Below are positions 28,190-37,763 of a stretch of DNA of 64,000 bases, piece after piece. The position numbers and the translations under genes were made by a program. Origin of the DNA: Rhodobacteraceae bacterium UBA6796 (GTDB lineage Bacteria; Pseudomonadota; Alphaproteobacteria; Rhodobacterales; Rhodobacteraceae); NCBI GenBank assembly GCA_002452815.1, contig DKFM01000023.1, forward strand, positions 202,698 to 266,697, in the 5' to 3' direction. Below the pieces are notes generated by a model. The model was not told where the DNA came from and searched no databases. It saw nothing but the letters and a program-made list of their open reading frames with translations. Numbering within the stretch: the first letter of the stretch is position 1; the number at the start of each line of letters is the position of its first letter.

Positions 28190-28834
28190 ATGAGCGGGGA
28201 AATCGGGCAGGACCGGGCCACAGGCGATGATGCACAGGGCGACTCGGGCCCCGGCATGTCGGGCACCAGCACGATGTCGGATCTGGGCCGGCGGCTGCGC
28301 GAGACCCGCAAGGCCAAGAAGAAAACGCTGCGGATGCTGGCCGAAGAGGTCGGCTGTTCCCCCTCGATGCTGTCGAAGATCGAAAACGATCAGGCCGCGC
28401 CCTCGCTGCGCACCTTGCACCGGATTCTGGCGGCGCTGGACACCTCAATCGTGCATCTGTTCGCGGGCGATGCCAGCCATGACGACATCAGCCTGATGCG
28501 CGCCGACGCGCGCCCCTCGGTCCGGGTCAGCCATGCGGCAGAGGCCCCGGCGATCTTGCTGGAACGGCTGACGCCCACCTTCCCCGAACTGATGCTGGAC
28601 GCCAATATCCACACGCTGGAACCCGGCGCCGACAGCGGCGGCGACATCCAGCACGCGGGTCAGGAGGTGGGCTATGTGCTGCAAGGTCGCGCCGAGCTGA
28701 TCGTCGACGGCAAGAGCCACTTCCTGGGGCCGGGCGACAGTTTCTTCTTCGCCTCGAACCTGCCGCATCGCTACCGCAACATCGACCCCGGGGTGACGCG
28801 CATCCTGTGGGTGGCCACGCCCGCCACCTTCTGA
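28190..28834 (+). CDS. XRE-family regulator with C-terminal cupin domain
   Basis: A 214-aa protein: a short Gly/Asp-rich lead, a Cro/C1 helix-turn-helix at about residues 30-85 (LRETRKAKKKTLRMLAEEVG, then SPSMLSKIENDQ), and a cupin fold at about 140-210 (GQEVGYVLQGRAELIVDGKS, GDSFFFASNLPHRYRN). Regulators of this layout sense a small molecule in the cupin barrel. The gene is divergent from the Liv importer/deacylase/amidase operon, and the operators in between suggest it controls both. Start at 28190 follows AGGA; further ATGs at 28256 and 28274 are possible. Confidence 0.85.
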   Translation: MSGEIGQDRATGDDAQGDSGPGMSGTSTMSDLGRRLRETRKAKKKTLRMLAEEVGCSPSMLSKIENDQAAPSLRTLHRILAALDTSIVHLFAGDASHDDISLMRADARPSVRVSHAAEAPAILLERLTPTFPELMLDANIHTLEPGADSGGDIQHAGQEVGYVLQGRAELIVDGKSHFLGPGDSFFFASNLPHRYRNIDPGVTRILWVATPATF

Positions 28835-28841
28835 TGCGGCG

Positions 28842-28870
28842 GGGCAAGGCGGGTCGTCCCCGCCCTGCCC
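28842..28870. terminator. Shared stem-loop between convergent genes
   Basis: GGGCA.GGCGGG (28842-28853) pairs with CCCGCC.TGCCC (28859-28870) with one mismatch and a 5-nt loop. It fills the 43-bp gap between the cupin regulator and the DUF1028 gene and can serve both strands. No U-tract. Confidence 0.55.
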
Positions 28871-28877
28871 GCGCCCG

Positions 28878-29603
28878 TCATTTCTGCACCAAGGCCTTGC
28901 GCCGCGCCTCTTCGGCGGCGATGGCGCGGTCGATCTCGGTGCGGTCGGTGACGCCCGAGAAATTCGCCCGCGTCGGCATCGCATCCGCCACGATCAGATA
29001 GCGTTCATGCGCAACGTCATACAGCCGGCGCAGTTCGGCCAGCGGGTCGGGGTGATCGTCGGCGCGAATGTCGATCCAGGGGTAATCTTCGCTGCGATGA
29101 ATCCGCAGCGCCGCCGATTGCTTGCCGCGCTTGTCGCCGCCCGCGGCCTCGCCCGCCTCCATCGCGCCGAGCAGCCGTTCGGCGAAGGGCAGATCGGGAT
29201 GATCCAGATAGCACGCCAGCGTGTCCGCGATGACCTGTCCGTTGGCCAGCATATTGCCCGCGACCGAGACCCCCTCGGCCTGAACCTGCCCGCACCAGTC
29301 GATGCAGGCAGCCCCGGTATGCGCCCCGATCCGGCCCCGCGCGTCGATCATGTGGATCTGACGCTGGCTTTGCCCGCGGTCGCGGGCGGTCAGATCGGCG
29401 ATCACCGCTTCCGGCGCCTCGCCTGCGGCCAGCCGATCCGCCGCCTCCATCCCCCAGAGCGGGCTGATGAAGGCCTGCGTAGCGACCGCGCATTGCCCGC
29501 CCCGGATATGCGGCAGCAGCGATCCCACCGCGAAGAACCGCGTGGCGACGGCGATGCCGAAATTGCCGGTCTGCGGGTCGCGCGCAACAATGGACCAGGT
29601 CAT
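28878..29603 (-). CDS. DUF1028-family protein (putative Ntn-hydrolase fold)
   Basis: A 241-aa protein beginning MTWSIVARDPQTGNFGIAVATRFFAVG, the highly conserved start of DUF1028; also seen are GAVATQAF-like QCAVATQAFISP and VSVAGNMLANGQVI. The family has no proven reaction; I recall the structural class as resembling Ntn hydrolases, which would make it a relative of the gamma-glutamyltransferase-family enzyme just upstream. No signal peptide. It is the last gene of the GntR/peptide-importer operon, 12 nt after the preceding gene. Confidence 0.85.
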   Translation of the reverse strand: MTWSIVARDPQTGNFGIAVATRFFAVGSLLPHIRGGQCAVATQAFISPLWGMEAADRLAAGEAPEAVIADLTARDRGQSQRQIHMIDARGRIGAHTGAACIDWCGQVQAEGVSVAGNMLANGQVIADTLACYLDHPDLPFAERLLGAMEAGEAAGGDKRGKQSAALRIHRSEDYPWIDIRADDHPDPLAELRRLYDVAHERYLIVADAMPTRANFSGVTDRTEIDRAIAAEEARRKALVQK

Positions 29604-29615
29604 CTGAGCGCCTCC

Positions 29616-31406
29616 TTATCGGCCGATGGCATAGGCTTGCATCAGGCGCGGCGTCGCCGCCGCCCGCAGCAGGCCGGACGGATCGCGCTGCGCCGCGGTC
29701 AGGCGGCCCACGGTCCAGGGCTCGGCCACCTCGATGCGGTGACCGCGCGCGCGCAGATCGGCAATCACCGCCTCGCCGAAGTTCGGCTCCAGCATCAGGT
29801 GCCCCGGCCGGGTGCCGCGCGGATAGAACGAGGCCTGGTTATGCGCGGTGTGGAACAGCGGCGCGTCGATGGCCGCCTGCAGGTTCGCGGTCTGATGCAC
29901 CAGCCGCAGGAAGAAGATCAGCTGCCACTGGTCCTGCTGATCGCCGCCGGGCGTGCCGAAGGCCAGCGCCGCGCCATCGTCGCGCAGCCCGATCGAGGGC
30001 GTCAGCGTCGTGCGCGGGCGCCGCCCCGGCGCCAATGAGGTCGGCAGCCCTTCGTCCAGCCAGAACATCTGCGCCCGGCTGTTGAGCGGCATCCCCAGCC
30101 CCGGCACCACCGGCGAGGATTGCAGCCACCCGCCCGAGGGCGTGGCCGACACCATGTTGCCCCAACGGTCGATGACATCCAGATGCACGGTATCGCCGCG
30201 CTTTTCGGTCAGATGTGCCATCGTGGGCTCTCCCGCCCCGGCGCCCGCCTCTTGCGCGGTCTGCGTGCCCGCCCGGGCGATCGCGGCATCGGCCCAGGCC
30301 TCGTATCCCGGCACCCGGCCGGGGCGCTGTTCCAGCGAGGCGGTTGGCCCGATCAGCGCGCGGCGCGCCTGCGCATAGTCGCGCGACAGCAGCACATCCA
30401 TCGGGATTTCCGTGAAATCCGGGTCGCCGTAATAGGCCTCGCGGTCAGCCATCACCAGTTTCAGGGTCTCGGTGATGGTATGCACGAACTCGGCGCCGTT
30501 CGGGTCCATCGTCTCGATCCCGGTGCCCTCCAGAATCCGCAGCGCCTGCAGCAGCATCGGCCCCTGCCCCCAGGACCCGGTCTTGTAGACCGTCCAGTCG
30601 CCATAATCGACCGACAGCGGGCGTTCATAGGTGGCGCTCCACTCCGCCATGTCCTGCCCGCTCAGCACGCCCTTGCGGCGCCCGCCCGCGGCATCCATCA
30701 CGCAGGCATCCTTCATCCAGGCGTCGATCGCCTCGGCCACGAAGCCCTGCGAGAAGGCCGCGCGTGCCTTGTCGATCTGCGCCTCGCGGCCGGTGACGGT
30801 TTCCCCCTCGGCCACCAGACGGCGCCAGGTCGCGGCCAGATCGGGGTTGGCAAACAGCGCGCCCGCCTGCGGCACCGCATTGCCCGGCAGCCAGGTCGCG
30901 GCCGAGGTCGGCCATTCCTCGCGGAAGAAATCGGCCAGCCCGGCGATGGTGGCCGCAACCCGCGGCAACATCGGGTGACCGGCCTCGGCATAATGGATCG
31001 CGGGTTCCAGCACCTGACGCAGGCTCATGCTGCCATGATCGCGCAACAGCAGCATCCAGCCGTCAAACGCCCCCGGCGTGACCGTCGCCAGCAGGCCCGA
31101 CCCCGGGATCATGTCCAGCCCCTCGGCGCGGTAATGCGTGATGGTGGCGCGCGCCGGGGCCACGCCCTGCCCGCAGATCACCGTGGGCTCGTCCGCGCCC
31201 GCAGGCCGGAAGATCACCGGCAGATCGCCCAAGGGGCCGTTCAGATGCGGTTCGACCACATTCAGAACAAGCCCCATGGCCACCGCCGCATCAAAGGCGT
31301 TGCCGCCCTGTTCCAGCAGGCTCATGCCCACTGCCGAGGCGATCCAGTGGGTCGAGGTGGCAACCCCGAATGTCCCGGCGATTTCGGGGCGTGTGGTGAA
31401 CGTCAT
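29616..31406 (-). CDS. Gamma-glutamyltransferase-family Ntn hydrolase, cytosolic
   Basis: A 596-aa member of the gamma-glutamyltransferase / cephalosporin-acylase family. These proteins self-cleave before a threonine that becomes the N-terminal nucleophile. Here that is the Thr in GDTVHLDVIDRWGN (about residue 415), followed by MVSATPSGGW and the glycine pair GTPGGDQQDQW. No signal peptide is present, unlike the periplasmic E. coli enzyme, so the substrate must be imported first, presumably by the peptide transporter encoded upstream in the same operon. Alternatives within the family are oxamate amidohydrolase and glutaryl acylases. Confidence 0.88.
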   Translation of the reverse strand: MTFTTRPEIAGTFGVATSTHWIASAVGMSLLEQGGNAFDAAVAMGLVLNVVEPHLNGPLGDLPVIFRPAGADEPTVICGQGVAPARATITHYRAEGLDMIPGSGLLATVTPGAFDGWMLLLRDHGSMSLRQVLEPAIHYAEAGHPMLPRVAATIAGLADFFREEWPTSAATWLPGNAVPQAGALFANPDLAATWRRLVAEGETVTGREAQIDKARAAFSQGFVAEAIDAWMKDACVMDAAGGRRKGVLSGQDMAEWSATYERPLSVDYGDWTVYKTGSWGQGPMLLQALRILEGTGIETMDPNGAEFVHTITETLKLVMADREAYYGDPDFTEIPMDVLLSRDYAQARRALIGPTASLEQRPGRVPGYEAWADAAIARAGTQTAQEAGAGAGEPTMAHLTEKRGDTVHLDVIDRWGNMVSATPSGGWLQSSPVVPGLGMPLNSRAQMFWLDEGLPTSLAPGRRPRTTLTPSIGLRDDGAALAFGTPGGDQQDQWQLIFFLRLVHQTANLQAAIDAPLFHTAHNQASFYPRGTRPGHLMLEPNFGEAVIADLRARGHRIEVAEPWTVGRLTAAQRDPSGLLRAAATPRLMQAYAIGR

Positions 31407-31472
31407 GATGGTCCTTCCGTCTGTCTGTCCGGCCCGGTTCGGCGCGGAATGTCGGTAAATCTGTCAAATCCG

Positions 31473-32342
31473 TCAGCTGTCGCGCGGGTCCAGCGCATCG
31501 CGCAGCCCGTCGCCCAGCAGGTTGAAGCCCAGCACCACAAGGAAGATCGCGATGCCCGGCCACAGCGCCATCCAGGGCGCCTGTTCGAGGAAATTCTTGG
31601 CGACGTTCAGCATCGAGCCCCAGGAGGGTGCCGGCGGTTGCTGTCCGAGGCCCAGGAACGACAGCGACGCCTCGGCGATGATCGCGGTGGCCACCGTCAG
31701 CGTCGCCTGCACCAGCAGCGGCGGAAAGATGTTGGGCAGGATGTAGCGCCAGATGATCGCCATATGACCAAGACCCACGGCGCGCGCGCTTTCGACGTAG
31801 TCCTCGGTCATCACGCTCATGGTCTGGCCTCGCGCGAGCCGCACGAAGACCGGCATCGCCGACAGGCCGATCGCGATCATCGCATTGCTGAGCGAAGGGC
31901 CCAGAAACGCCGCCAGCGCAATCGCCAGGATCAGGAAGGGCGCGGCCAGCAGCGCCTCGGTGCCGCGGCTGATGACGGCATCGGTCCAGCCCCGCGCATA
32001 GCCCGCGGCCACGCCCAGCGGAATCCCGATCGCCAGGGCAATCGCCACCGACACCACCCCCGCCAGCAACGAGGCCTGCGCGCCCCAGACCATCCGTGCC
32101 AGCACGTCGCGGCCGATCTCGTCCGTGCCCAGCAGATGCGCGCCCGAGGGCGCCTTGCGCACCGCCATCCAGTCGGTCTCCATCGGGCCGGGCAGCGGCA
32201 GCACCGGCGCCAGCACGGCGATCAGGGTGAAGAACCCCACCAGAACCGCCCCCAGCAGCGCCGAAGGGTTGGCGCGCAGCTTGCGCCAGACCCGGCTGCG
32301 GGGCTTGCGCGGCGGGTGGGTCGTGTCGGTCAGTGCGGTCAT
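31473..32342 (-). CDS. Dpp/Gsi-type peptide ABC importer permease (DppC-like)
   Basis: A 289-aa membrane subunit. An N-terminal helix (ALLGAVLVGFFTLIAVLAPVLPL) is followed by HLLGTDEIGRDVLARMVWGAQASLL, the hallmark of DppC/OppC, and by the ATPase-contact loop EDYVESARAVGLGHMAIIWRYILPN. The ATG at 32342 overlaps the DppB stop. It pairs with the DppB-like protein to form the channel of the importer encoded 31473-37000. Confidence 0.92.
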   Translation of the reverse strand: MTALTDTTHPPRKPRSRVWRKLRANPSALLGAVLVGFFTLIAVLAPVLPLPGPMETDWMAVRKAPSGAHLLGTDEIGRDVLARMVWGAQASLLAGVVSVAIALAIGIPLGVAAGYARGWTDAVISRGTEALLAAPFLILAIALAAFLGPSLSNAMIAIGLSAMPVFVRLARGQTMSVMTEDYVESARAVGLGHMAIIWRYILPNIFPPLLVQATLTVATAIIAEASLSFLGLGQQPPAPSWGSMLNVAKNFLEQAPWMALWPGIAIFLVVLGFNLLGDGLRDALDPRDS

Positions 32343-33286
32343 TGCTCGTCTCTCATGCGCGGGTTGAGAATGCGATAGATGGCATCGGCCAGGATGTTCA
32401 TCGCGATGAAGGCCACGGCGGTGCACAGAACGATGCCCTGCACCACGGCGTAGTCGCGGTTGAACACCGCATCGACGACCAGCTTGCCAAAGCCCGGGAT
32501 GGTGAAGATCTGTTCGGTCAGCACGGCACCGGCCAGCAATTCGCCAAACAGCAGCGTGGTCACCGTGACGATCGGCACCAGCGCGTTGCGCAGTGCATGC
32601 TTGATGACGACGACACGCTCGCTCAGGCCCTTGGCGCGCGCGGTGCGCACATAATCCGAGCGCAGCACCCCCAGCATGGCCGACCGGGTGTGGCGCATCA
32701 GCGTGGCGGCGAGCCCGGTGCCCAGCACGAAGGCGGGCATGATCATCGTTCGGATCGACTGCAGCGGGTCTTCGGACAGCGGGACATAGCCCGAGGCAGG
32801 CAGCAGCCCCCATTTCACCGAGACCAGCAGGATCAACATGATGCCAAGCCAGAAATTCGGAATCGACAGCCCCGACAGCGCCACCAGATTGGCGCCCCAG
32901 TCGATCAGGCTGCCCTTGCGATAGGCCGAAATCACCCCGGTCGGCACCCCGATCACCAGCGCGATGATCAGCGCCATCACCGCCAGCTGGATCGTCACCG
33001 GCAGTTTTTCCCCGATCAGCGTCAGCACCGGCTGCTGGGTGCGCAACGAGACCCCCAGATCGCCCTGCACCGCCCCGCCGATCCACGACAGATACTGCCG
33101 GTGAAGCGGGTCGTTCAGGTGGTATTTTTCGCGCAGGAACTCCAGCACGGCGGGGTCGCGCTCTTCGCCCGCCATCGCCAGAACCGGGTCGCCCGGCAGC
33201 AACTTCTGCAAGGCAAAGACGAAGACCGAAATCAGCAGGATCGTCGGAATGGCGATCAGCAGGCGGCGGATGAGAAAACCGATCAT
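32339..33286 (-). CDS. Dpp/Gsi-type peptide ABC importer permease (DppB-like)
   Basis: A 315-aa permease with the typical DppB start MIGFLIRRLLIAIPTILLIS, GDPVLAMAG, and the contact loop DYVRTARAKGLSERVVVIKHALRNALVP. Six membrane segments. The upstream gap to the binding-protein gene has a stem-loop (33316-33335). Confidence 0.92.
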   Translation of the reverse strand: MIGFLIRRLLIAIPTILLISVFVFALQKLLPGDPVLAMAGEERDPAVLEFLREKYHLNDPLHRQYLSWIGGAVQGDLGVSLRTQQPVLTLIGEKLPVTIQLAVMALIIALVIGVPTGVISAYRKGSLIDWGANLVALSGLSIPNFWLGIMLILLVSVKWGLLPASGYVPLSEDPLQSIRTMIMPAFVLGTGLAATLMRHTRSAMLGVLRSDYVRTARAKGLSERVVVIKHALRNALVPIVTVTTLLFGELLAGAVLTEQIFTIPGFGKLVVDAVFNRDYAVVQGIVLCTAVAFIAMNILADAIYRILNPRMRDEQ

Positions 33287-33315
33287 GGGGATGCTTCCGG
33301 CAGGGTCAGGCAGGC

Positions 33316-33335
33316 CCGGCGCAACACTGCGCCGG
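33316..33335 (-). terminator. Intercistronic stem-loop after the peptide-binding-protein gene
   Basis: CCGGCGCA (33316-33323) and TGCGCCGG (33328-33335) form a perfect 8-bp stem with a 4-nt loop, 13 nt past the stop of the binding-protein gene. No U-tract. As in the second Liv operon, the hairpin directly follows the binding-protein gene and would favour its accumulation. Confidence 0.65.
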
Positions 33336-33348
33336 ACCCGGTTTCAGA

Positions 33349-34857
33349 TCATTCGGTCGCGCTGACGCCCTGCAGGCGGATCATCCCGTCGGGATAGGGC
33401 ACGAAACCGCTGAGCTTGTCGTTCAGCGCCCAGATCCAGGTCTGGTGATACAGGTAGATCAGCGGCAGCTCCTCCATCAGCACATCCTGCGCGGCATCAT
33501 AGGCGGCCTTGCGCGCGGCGGTGTCGGTGGTGGTGCGGGCGGTTTCCAGCGCGGCATCCACAGCCGGATCGCAGAACTTGGCGTCGTTGATCCCACCCTT
33601 GCAGGTCACGAACTGGTGCAGGTTGCCGTCCGGGTCGACCCGGCCCGACCAGCCGACCTGGCTGGCGACATAGTCCCCCGCGGTCTGATCCTTGAGCAGC
33701 GTGGCAAATTCCTTGGCCGTCAGGGTGATGTTGATGCCCGCCTCGGCGGCCATTGCCTGCACCACCTGCATCATCTGCATCTGCACCGGGTTGTTGGCGA
33801 CCTGGAACTCGATATCGACGCTGTCCAGACCCGCCTCTTTCAGCTTGGCCTTGGCGGCTTCGACATCGCGCGGCTGAACCGGGTATTTCGCGTCATACCA
33901 GGGCGAGTTCGGCGGGAACGGCTGATTGCCCGGCGCGAAGGCGCCCTCGAACACCACCTGGTTGATCACGTCGCGGTCGATCGCCAGCGACAGCGCCTGA
34001 CGCACCAGCTTGTTCTCGCCCAGCGGGTTTTTCGCGCGCTCGCCATTGGCCAGGTTGATGGTGATGCCCTGATAGCCCAGCGACACCGCCTGTTCGACCT
34101 TGAGCCCCGCGTCCGCCTTGGCCGAGGCCAGATCGGTCGCCGCCAGCCGTTCGAGCATATCCAGATCGCCCGCCCGCAGGTTGGCCAGACGCACGGTGGT
34201 GTCCGGGATCGGCAGGAAGGTCACGGTATCGAAATGATAGGCGTCGGCGTTCCAGTATTCGGCGAATTTCTCCAGCACGATGCGGTCCTGCTGCACCCGT
34301 TCCTTGAACTTGAACGGGCCCGAGCAGACCGGGTTCAGCCCGAAGTCCACGCCCGCCTCGGCCGCGGCCTTGGGCGCAACCATCATCCCCGCACGGTCGG
34401 CCAGCTGCGCCAGCAACGTGGCGTCGGGCGCGGTCAGGTTGAACTTGATGGTGTAGTCGTCGACGATCTCGGTCGAAGCGATCGAGGTCAGCTCGGACTT
34501 GCGGCGGCTTTCGGGCATCGTCTGGCTGCGTTCGATATTGGCGGCGACGGCGGCGGCGTTGAAGGGTTCGCCATCGTGGAAGGTGGCGCCCTGGCGCAGC
34601 GTCATCGTCAGCGCCATGCCATCCGCCGACCATTCCCAGCCGGTCGCGAGTTGCGGAATGATTTCCAGCTCGGGGGTGATGTCGACCAGCTTGTCACACA
34701 TCGAGGCATAGACGATGCGCCCCACGAAGGTGCGCGACTGATCGGGGTCGAGGATGTCGGGGTCTTCCTGCAGACCGATGCGCAGGTCTGCCGCGAAGGT
34801 GCCCGTCGCGGCCAGGCTCATGGCCAGCGCAAGGGCTGCAGTTCGAATTCGTGCCAT
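33349..34857 (-). CDS. Periplasmic peptide-binding protein (DppA/GsiB-like)
   Basis: A 502-aa extracytoplasmic binding protein of the SBP_bac_5 type. The Sec signal peptide (AALALAMSLAATGTFA, cut at about residue 22) precedes ADLRIGLQEDPDILDPDQ. Later landmarks are YASMCDKLVDITPELEIIPQLATGW and RQALSLAIDRD. The family binds di/oligopeptides, glutathione, opines and other amino-acid conjugates. The co-encoded gamma-glutamyltransferase-family hydrolase points to a gamma-glutamyl compound such as glutathione, but this is not demonstrated. Confidence 0.9.
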   Translation of the reverse strand: MARIRTAALALAMSLAATGTFAADLRIGLQEDPDILDPDQSRTFVGRIVYASMCDKLVDITPELEIIPQLATGWEWSADGMALTMTLRQGATFHDGEPFNAAAVAANIERSQTMPESRRKSELTSIASTEIVDDYTIKFNLTAPDATLLAQLADRAGMMVAPKAAAEAGVDFGLNPVCSGPFKFKERVQQDRIVLEKFAEYWNADAYHFDTVTFLPIPDTTVRLANLRAGDLDMLERLAATDLASAKADAGLKVEQAVSLGYQGITINLANGERAKNPLGENKLVRQALSLAIDRDVINQVVFEGAFAPGNQPFPPNSPWYDAKYPVQPRDVEAAKAKLKEAGLDSVDIEFQVANNPVQMQMMQVVQAMAAEAGINITLTAKEFATLLKDQTAGDYVASQVGWSGRVDPDGNLHQFVTCKGGINDAKFCDPAVDAALETARTTTDTAARKAAYDAAQDVLMEELPLIYLYHQTWIWALNDKLSGFVPYPDGMIRLQGVSATE

Positions 34858-34874
34858 TGGGGTATCGCTCCTTG

Positions 34875-35981
34875 TCAGATCTCAGGTTCGGGGGGGACCG
34901 GAAGGGTTTGCCCTTCTCGTTGTTCACGCATCGCGCGATAGAGCGCGAAACGGCGTTCGGCGGCCGGACTGCGCCCCGTGCCCGTGTCGTTCAGCCCTTG
35001 CAGGCTCAGGTCCGGGGCATGGTGGCAGGCGACCGAGGCGCCCGCCGCCAGCCGCGTCAGGGGCGGCGGCGTGCTGCGGCAAAGTTCGGTGGCATAGGGG
35101 CAGCGCGGATGGAACCGGCAGCCCGCAGGCGGTGCGATCGGGTTGGGCGGTTCGCCCTGCAATCCGTGCGCAGGCGGTTTCACGCCCACCCGCGGCACCG
35201 GAATCGCCGAGATCAGCGCCTCGGTGTAGGGGTGCCGCGGGTGGGTGAACAGCGTGTCGGTGTCGGCGACCTCGACCAGCTGCCCCAGATACATCACCCC
35301 CACCCGATCGGCCATGTGACGGATAACGGCCAGATCATGCGCGATGATGATCAGCGTCAGCGCAAATTCATCCTTCAGATCCTGCAGCAGATTGACCACC
35401 TGCGCCTGGATCGACACATCAAGCGCCGAAACCGGCTCGTCCGCGATCACCAGCTTGGGCGCACAGGCCAGCGCGCGCGCAATCCCGATGCGCTGGCGTT
35501 GCCCGCCCGAGAATTCATGCGGGTAGCGGTCGGCGTGCTGCGGCAGCAGGCCTACGCGCTCCAGCAGTTCGGCCACCCGGGCGCGCCGTTCGTCCGGCCC
35601 GCCCAGACCATGCGCGCGCAGCGGTTCCTCGATCAGCGCGCCCACCGTCATCCGCGGATTGAGCGAGGCGAATGGGTCCTGGAAGATGAATTGCAGATCA
35701 CGCCGCATCGCGCGCATTTCCTCGCCGCGCAGCCCGGTGATGTTGCGGTTCTCGAACAGCACGGTGCCTTCGCTCGGCTCGATCAGACGCACCAGCATCC
35801 GTGCCAGCGTGGACTTGCCGCAGCCGGATTCACCGACGATGGCGAAGGTCTCGCCGCGGCGGATGCGCAGGTCGACCCCGTCGACCGCGCGCACCTCGAC
35901 CGGCGGCCCGAGCAGCGGCTTGCGGGTGACGAAACGGCGGCGCAGCGACCGGGTTTCCAGGATCAGATCGGGCGTGGTCAT
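34875..35981 (-). CDS. Dpp/Gsi-type ABC importer ATPase (DppF-like)
   Basis: A 368-aa ATPase with Walker [11 protein letters not shown], signature [15 protein letters not shown], Walker [15 protein letters not shown] and the oligopeptide-transporter C-terminal cysteine region ([14 protein letters not shown]), which in this family can hold a 4Fe-4S cluster. It overlaps the DppD-like gene by 4 nt. Confidence 0.92.
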   Translation of the reverse strand: MTTPDLILETRSLRRRFVTRKPLLGPPVEVRAVDGVDLRIRRGETFAIVGESGCGKSTLARMLVRLIEPSEGTVLFENRNITGLRGEEMRAMRRDLQFIFQDPFASLNPRMTVGALIEEPLRAHGLGGPDERRARVAELLERVGLLPQHADRYPHEFSGGQRQRIGIARALACAPKLVIADEPVSALDVSIQAQVVNLLQDLKDEFALTLIIIAHDLAVIRHMADRVGVMYLGQLVEVADTDTLFTHPRHPYTEALISAIPVPRVGVKPPAHGLQGEPPNPIAPPAGCRFHPRCPYATELCRSTPPPLTRLAAGASVACHHAPDLSLQGLNDTGTGRSPAAERRFALYRAMREQREGQTLPVPPEPEI

Positions 35982-37000
35982 GACGCGGCCCCCTGTGCGG
36001 CAGGATGTGCGGCCAGATCGGGTGCGCCGAACTCCAGCGGCGCGCGCCAGCAGGCGACACGGTGCCTGTCCCCCAGATCGCGCAAGGGCGGCGCAGCGGC
36101 ACAGTCGGCCCCGGCGAAAGGACAGCGTGCGGCAAAACGGCAGCCTTCGGGCATCGCATCGGCAGGGGGGACGACACCGGGGATGGTGACCAGACGCCCG
36201 CCGCGCGGCCCCAGATCGGGCATCGAACTCATCAGCCCGATCGTATAGGGGTGCTGCGGGTCTTCGAAGACCTTGCGCACGGGGCCCGCCTCGACGATCC
36301 GCCCCGCATACATCACCACCACCGTATCGGCCATTTCCGCCACCACTCCCAGATCGTGGGTAATCATGATCAGCGCGGCATTGGTTTCGCGCTGCAGGGT
36401 GCGCATCAGATCCAGCACCTGCGCCTGCACCGTCACATCCAGCGCCGTCGTCGGTTCGTCCGCGATCAGCAGCGCCGGGTCATTGGCCAGCGCCATCGCG
36501 ATCATCGCGCGCTGACGCATGCCGCCCGACATCTGATGGGGGTATTCGTCAAGCCGCTTTTCCGGCGCCGGGATGCGCACGCGCCGCAGCATTTCCAGCG
36601 CCCGCGCCCGCGCCTGTTCCCGGTTCACGCCCTTGTGGCGGCGCACCGCCTCGGCGATCTGCTCGCCGACCTTGATCGCCGGGTTGAGCGAGGTCATCGG
36701 TTCCTGAAAGATCATCGCCATGCGGTTGCCGCGAATGTCCTTCAGCGCTTCAAGCGGCATATCGAACAGATCCTGCCCCTCGAAGATCGCCTGCCCGGAC
36801 ATCCGCCGCGCAGGCGGCATCGGCAACAGCCCCATCAGCGCCAGCGCGGTCAGCGATTTGCCGCACCCGGACTCGCCCACGACACACAGCGTTTCGCCTG
36901 CATTCAGCGTCAGCGAAACACCATCCACCAGATTGCCCGGCACCCCGGCGAACCGGATCGACAGATCGGTGACCTGCAGCAGCGGCGTGGACTCAGTCAT
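35978..37000 (-). CDS. Dpp/Gsi-type ABC importer ATPase (DppD-like)
   Basis: A 340-aa ATPase partner: Walker [17 protein letters not shown], signature [15 protein letters not shown], Walker [17 protein letters not shown], and the cysteine-rich tail [14 protein letters not shown]. The start at 37000 follows GGGGGC and lies 8 nt inside the end of the GntR gene, linking regulator and transporter in one transcript; an in-frame start at 37018 is less likely. Confidence 0.9.
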   Translation of the reverse strand: MTESTPLLQVTDLSIRFAGVPGNLVDGVSLTLNAGETLCVVGESGCGKSLTALALMGLLPMPPARRMSGQAIFEGQDLFDMPLEALKDIRGNRMAMIFQEPMTSLNPAIKVGEQIAEAVRRHKGVNREQARARALEMLRRVRIPAPEKRLDEYPHQMSGGMRQRAMIAMALANDPALLIADEPTTALDVTVQAQVLDLMRTLQRETNAALIMITHDLGVVAEMADTVVVMYAGRIVEAGPVRKVFEDPQHPYTIGLMSSMPDLGPRGGRLVTIPGVVPPADAMPEGCRFAARCPFAGADCAAAPPLRDLGDRHRVACWRAPLEFGAPDLAAHPAAQGAAS

Positions 37001-37763
37001 GTGCGCCCCCGATACCATCTGCTGCGCCCTGGGCGTCGTCGATCACATGTTTCATCCGCGCCGACAGCGTATTGAGATGCGCGCGCATCGCCTCTTCGGC
37101 GCCCACGACATCGCCGCGCTCGATGCAGTCGATCAGATGCATGTGCTGACGGAAATACAGATCGTTGCTGCCCGGGCTGCGCGCCTTTTCCCGCAACGCC
37201 CGCCACGCATCCGACGAGCGGATTTCGTCGACCAGCGAAAATGCGGTCAGCAGCACGCGATTGCCAGCGGTGCGCGCGATCATCCGGTGCAGCGCACCGT
37301 CCCACAGTTCGGCCGCGTCACGATCGGCGGTCTGATGCGTGCGTTCGGCCAGCACCCGCATCCGGCGCACGTCGTCAGGCTTGGCCCGCGCCGCGCACAG
37401 GCCCGCCAGCGCGGGTTCGATATAAAGCCGGGCCTCGGCCACTTCGGAGGCCCGCGTCTGCCCGGCAATCGCCGCCGCCAGCGCCCCGGTCGGATCGGGC
37501 GGCTGGCCGATGAAAGTGCCCTTGCCCTGCTTGCGCCAGACCAACCCCTCGGCTTCCAGCGCCTCCAGCGCGCGGCGCACGGCCCGCCGCCCGACGCCCA
37601 GGGTTTCGGACAATTCACGCTCGGTCGGCAGCTTGCCCGTGCTGTCCACCTCGCCACTGGTGACCAGAAACCGGAGCTGCCGGAGCACGAAGGACGAGTT
37701 TTCGCCATCCTGGATTGTATTTTTGGCGTCTGACATCTTCGGACCACTTGTTGATTGGTTCAC
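36993..37763 (-). CDS. GntR-family regulator, FadR/FCD subfamily
   Basis: A 256-aa regulator. Residues about 30-95 hold the winged helix (KLPTERELSETLGVGRRAVRRALEALEAEGL, then KQGKGTFIG). The C-terminal half is a helical FCD domain with the spaced Asp/His residues that bind a metal and carboxylate ligand. It is the first gene of the peptide-importer operon and is divergent from the TRAP operon, so it probably controls both from sites in 37764-38181. A second ATG at 37736 could be the true start. Confidence 0.88.
   Translation of the reverse strand: MNQSTSGPKMSDAKNTIQDGENSSFVLRQLRFLVTSGEVDSTGKLPTERELSETLGVGRRAVRRALEALEAEGLVWRKQGKGTFIGQPPDPTGALAAAIAGQTRASEVAEARLYIEPALAGLCAARAKPDDVRRMRVLAERTHQTADRDAAELWDGALHRMIARTAGNRVLLTAFSLVDEIRSSDAWRALREKARSPGSNDLYFRQHMHLIDCIERGDVVGAEEAMRAHLNTLSARMKHVIDDAQGAADGIGGAHD

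Noticed and set aside
30120-32378. 752-codon plus-strand open frame opposite the GGT-family and permease genes
   Set aside because: Low-complexity Arg/Gln/His composition, no domain, and antisense to conserved genes.
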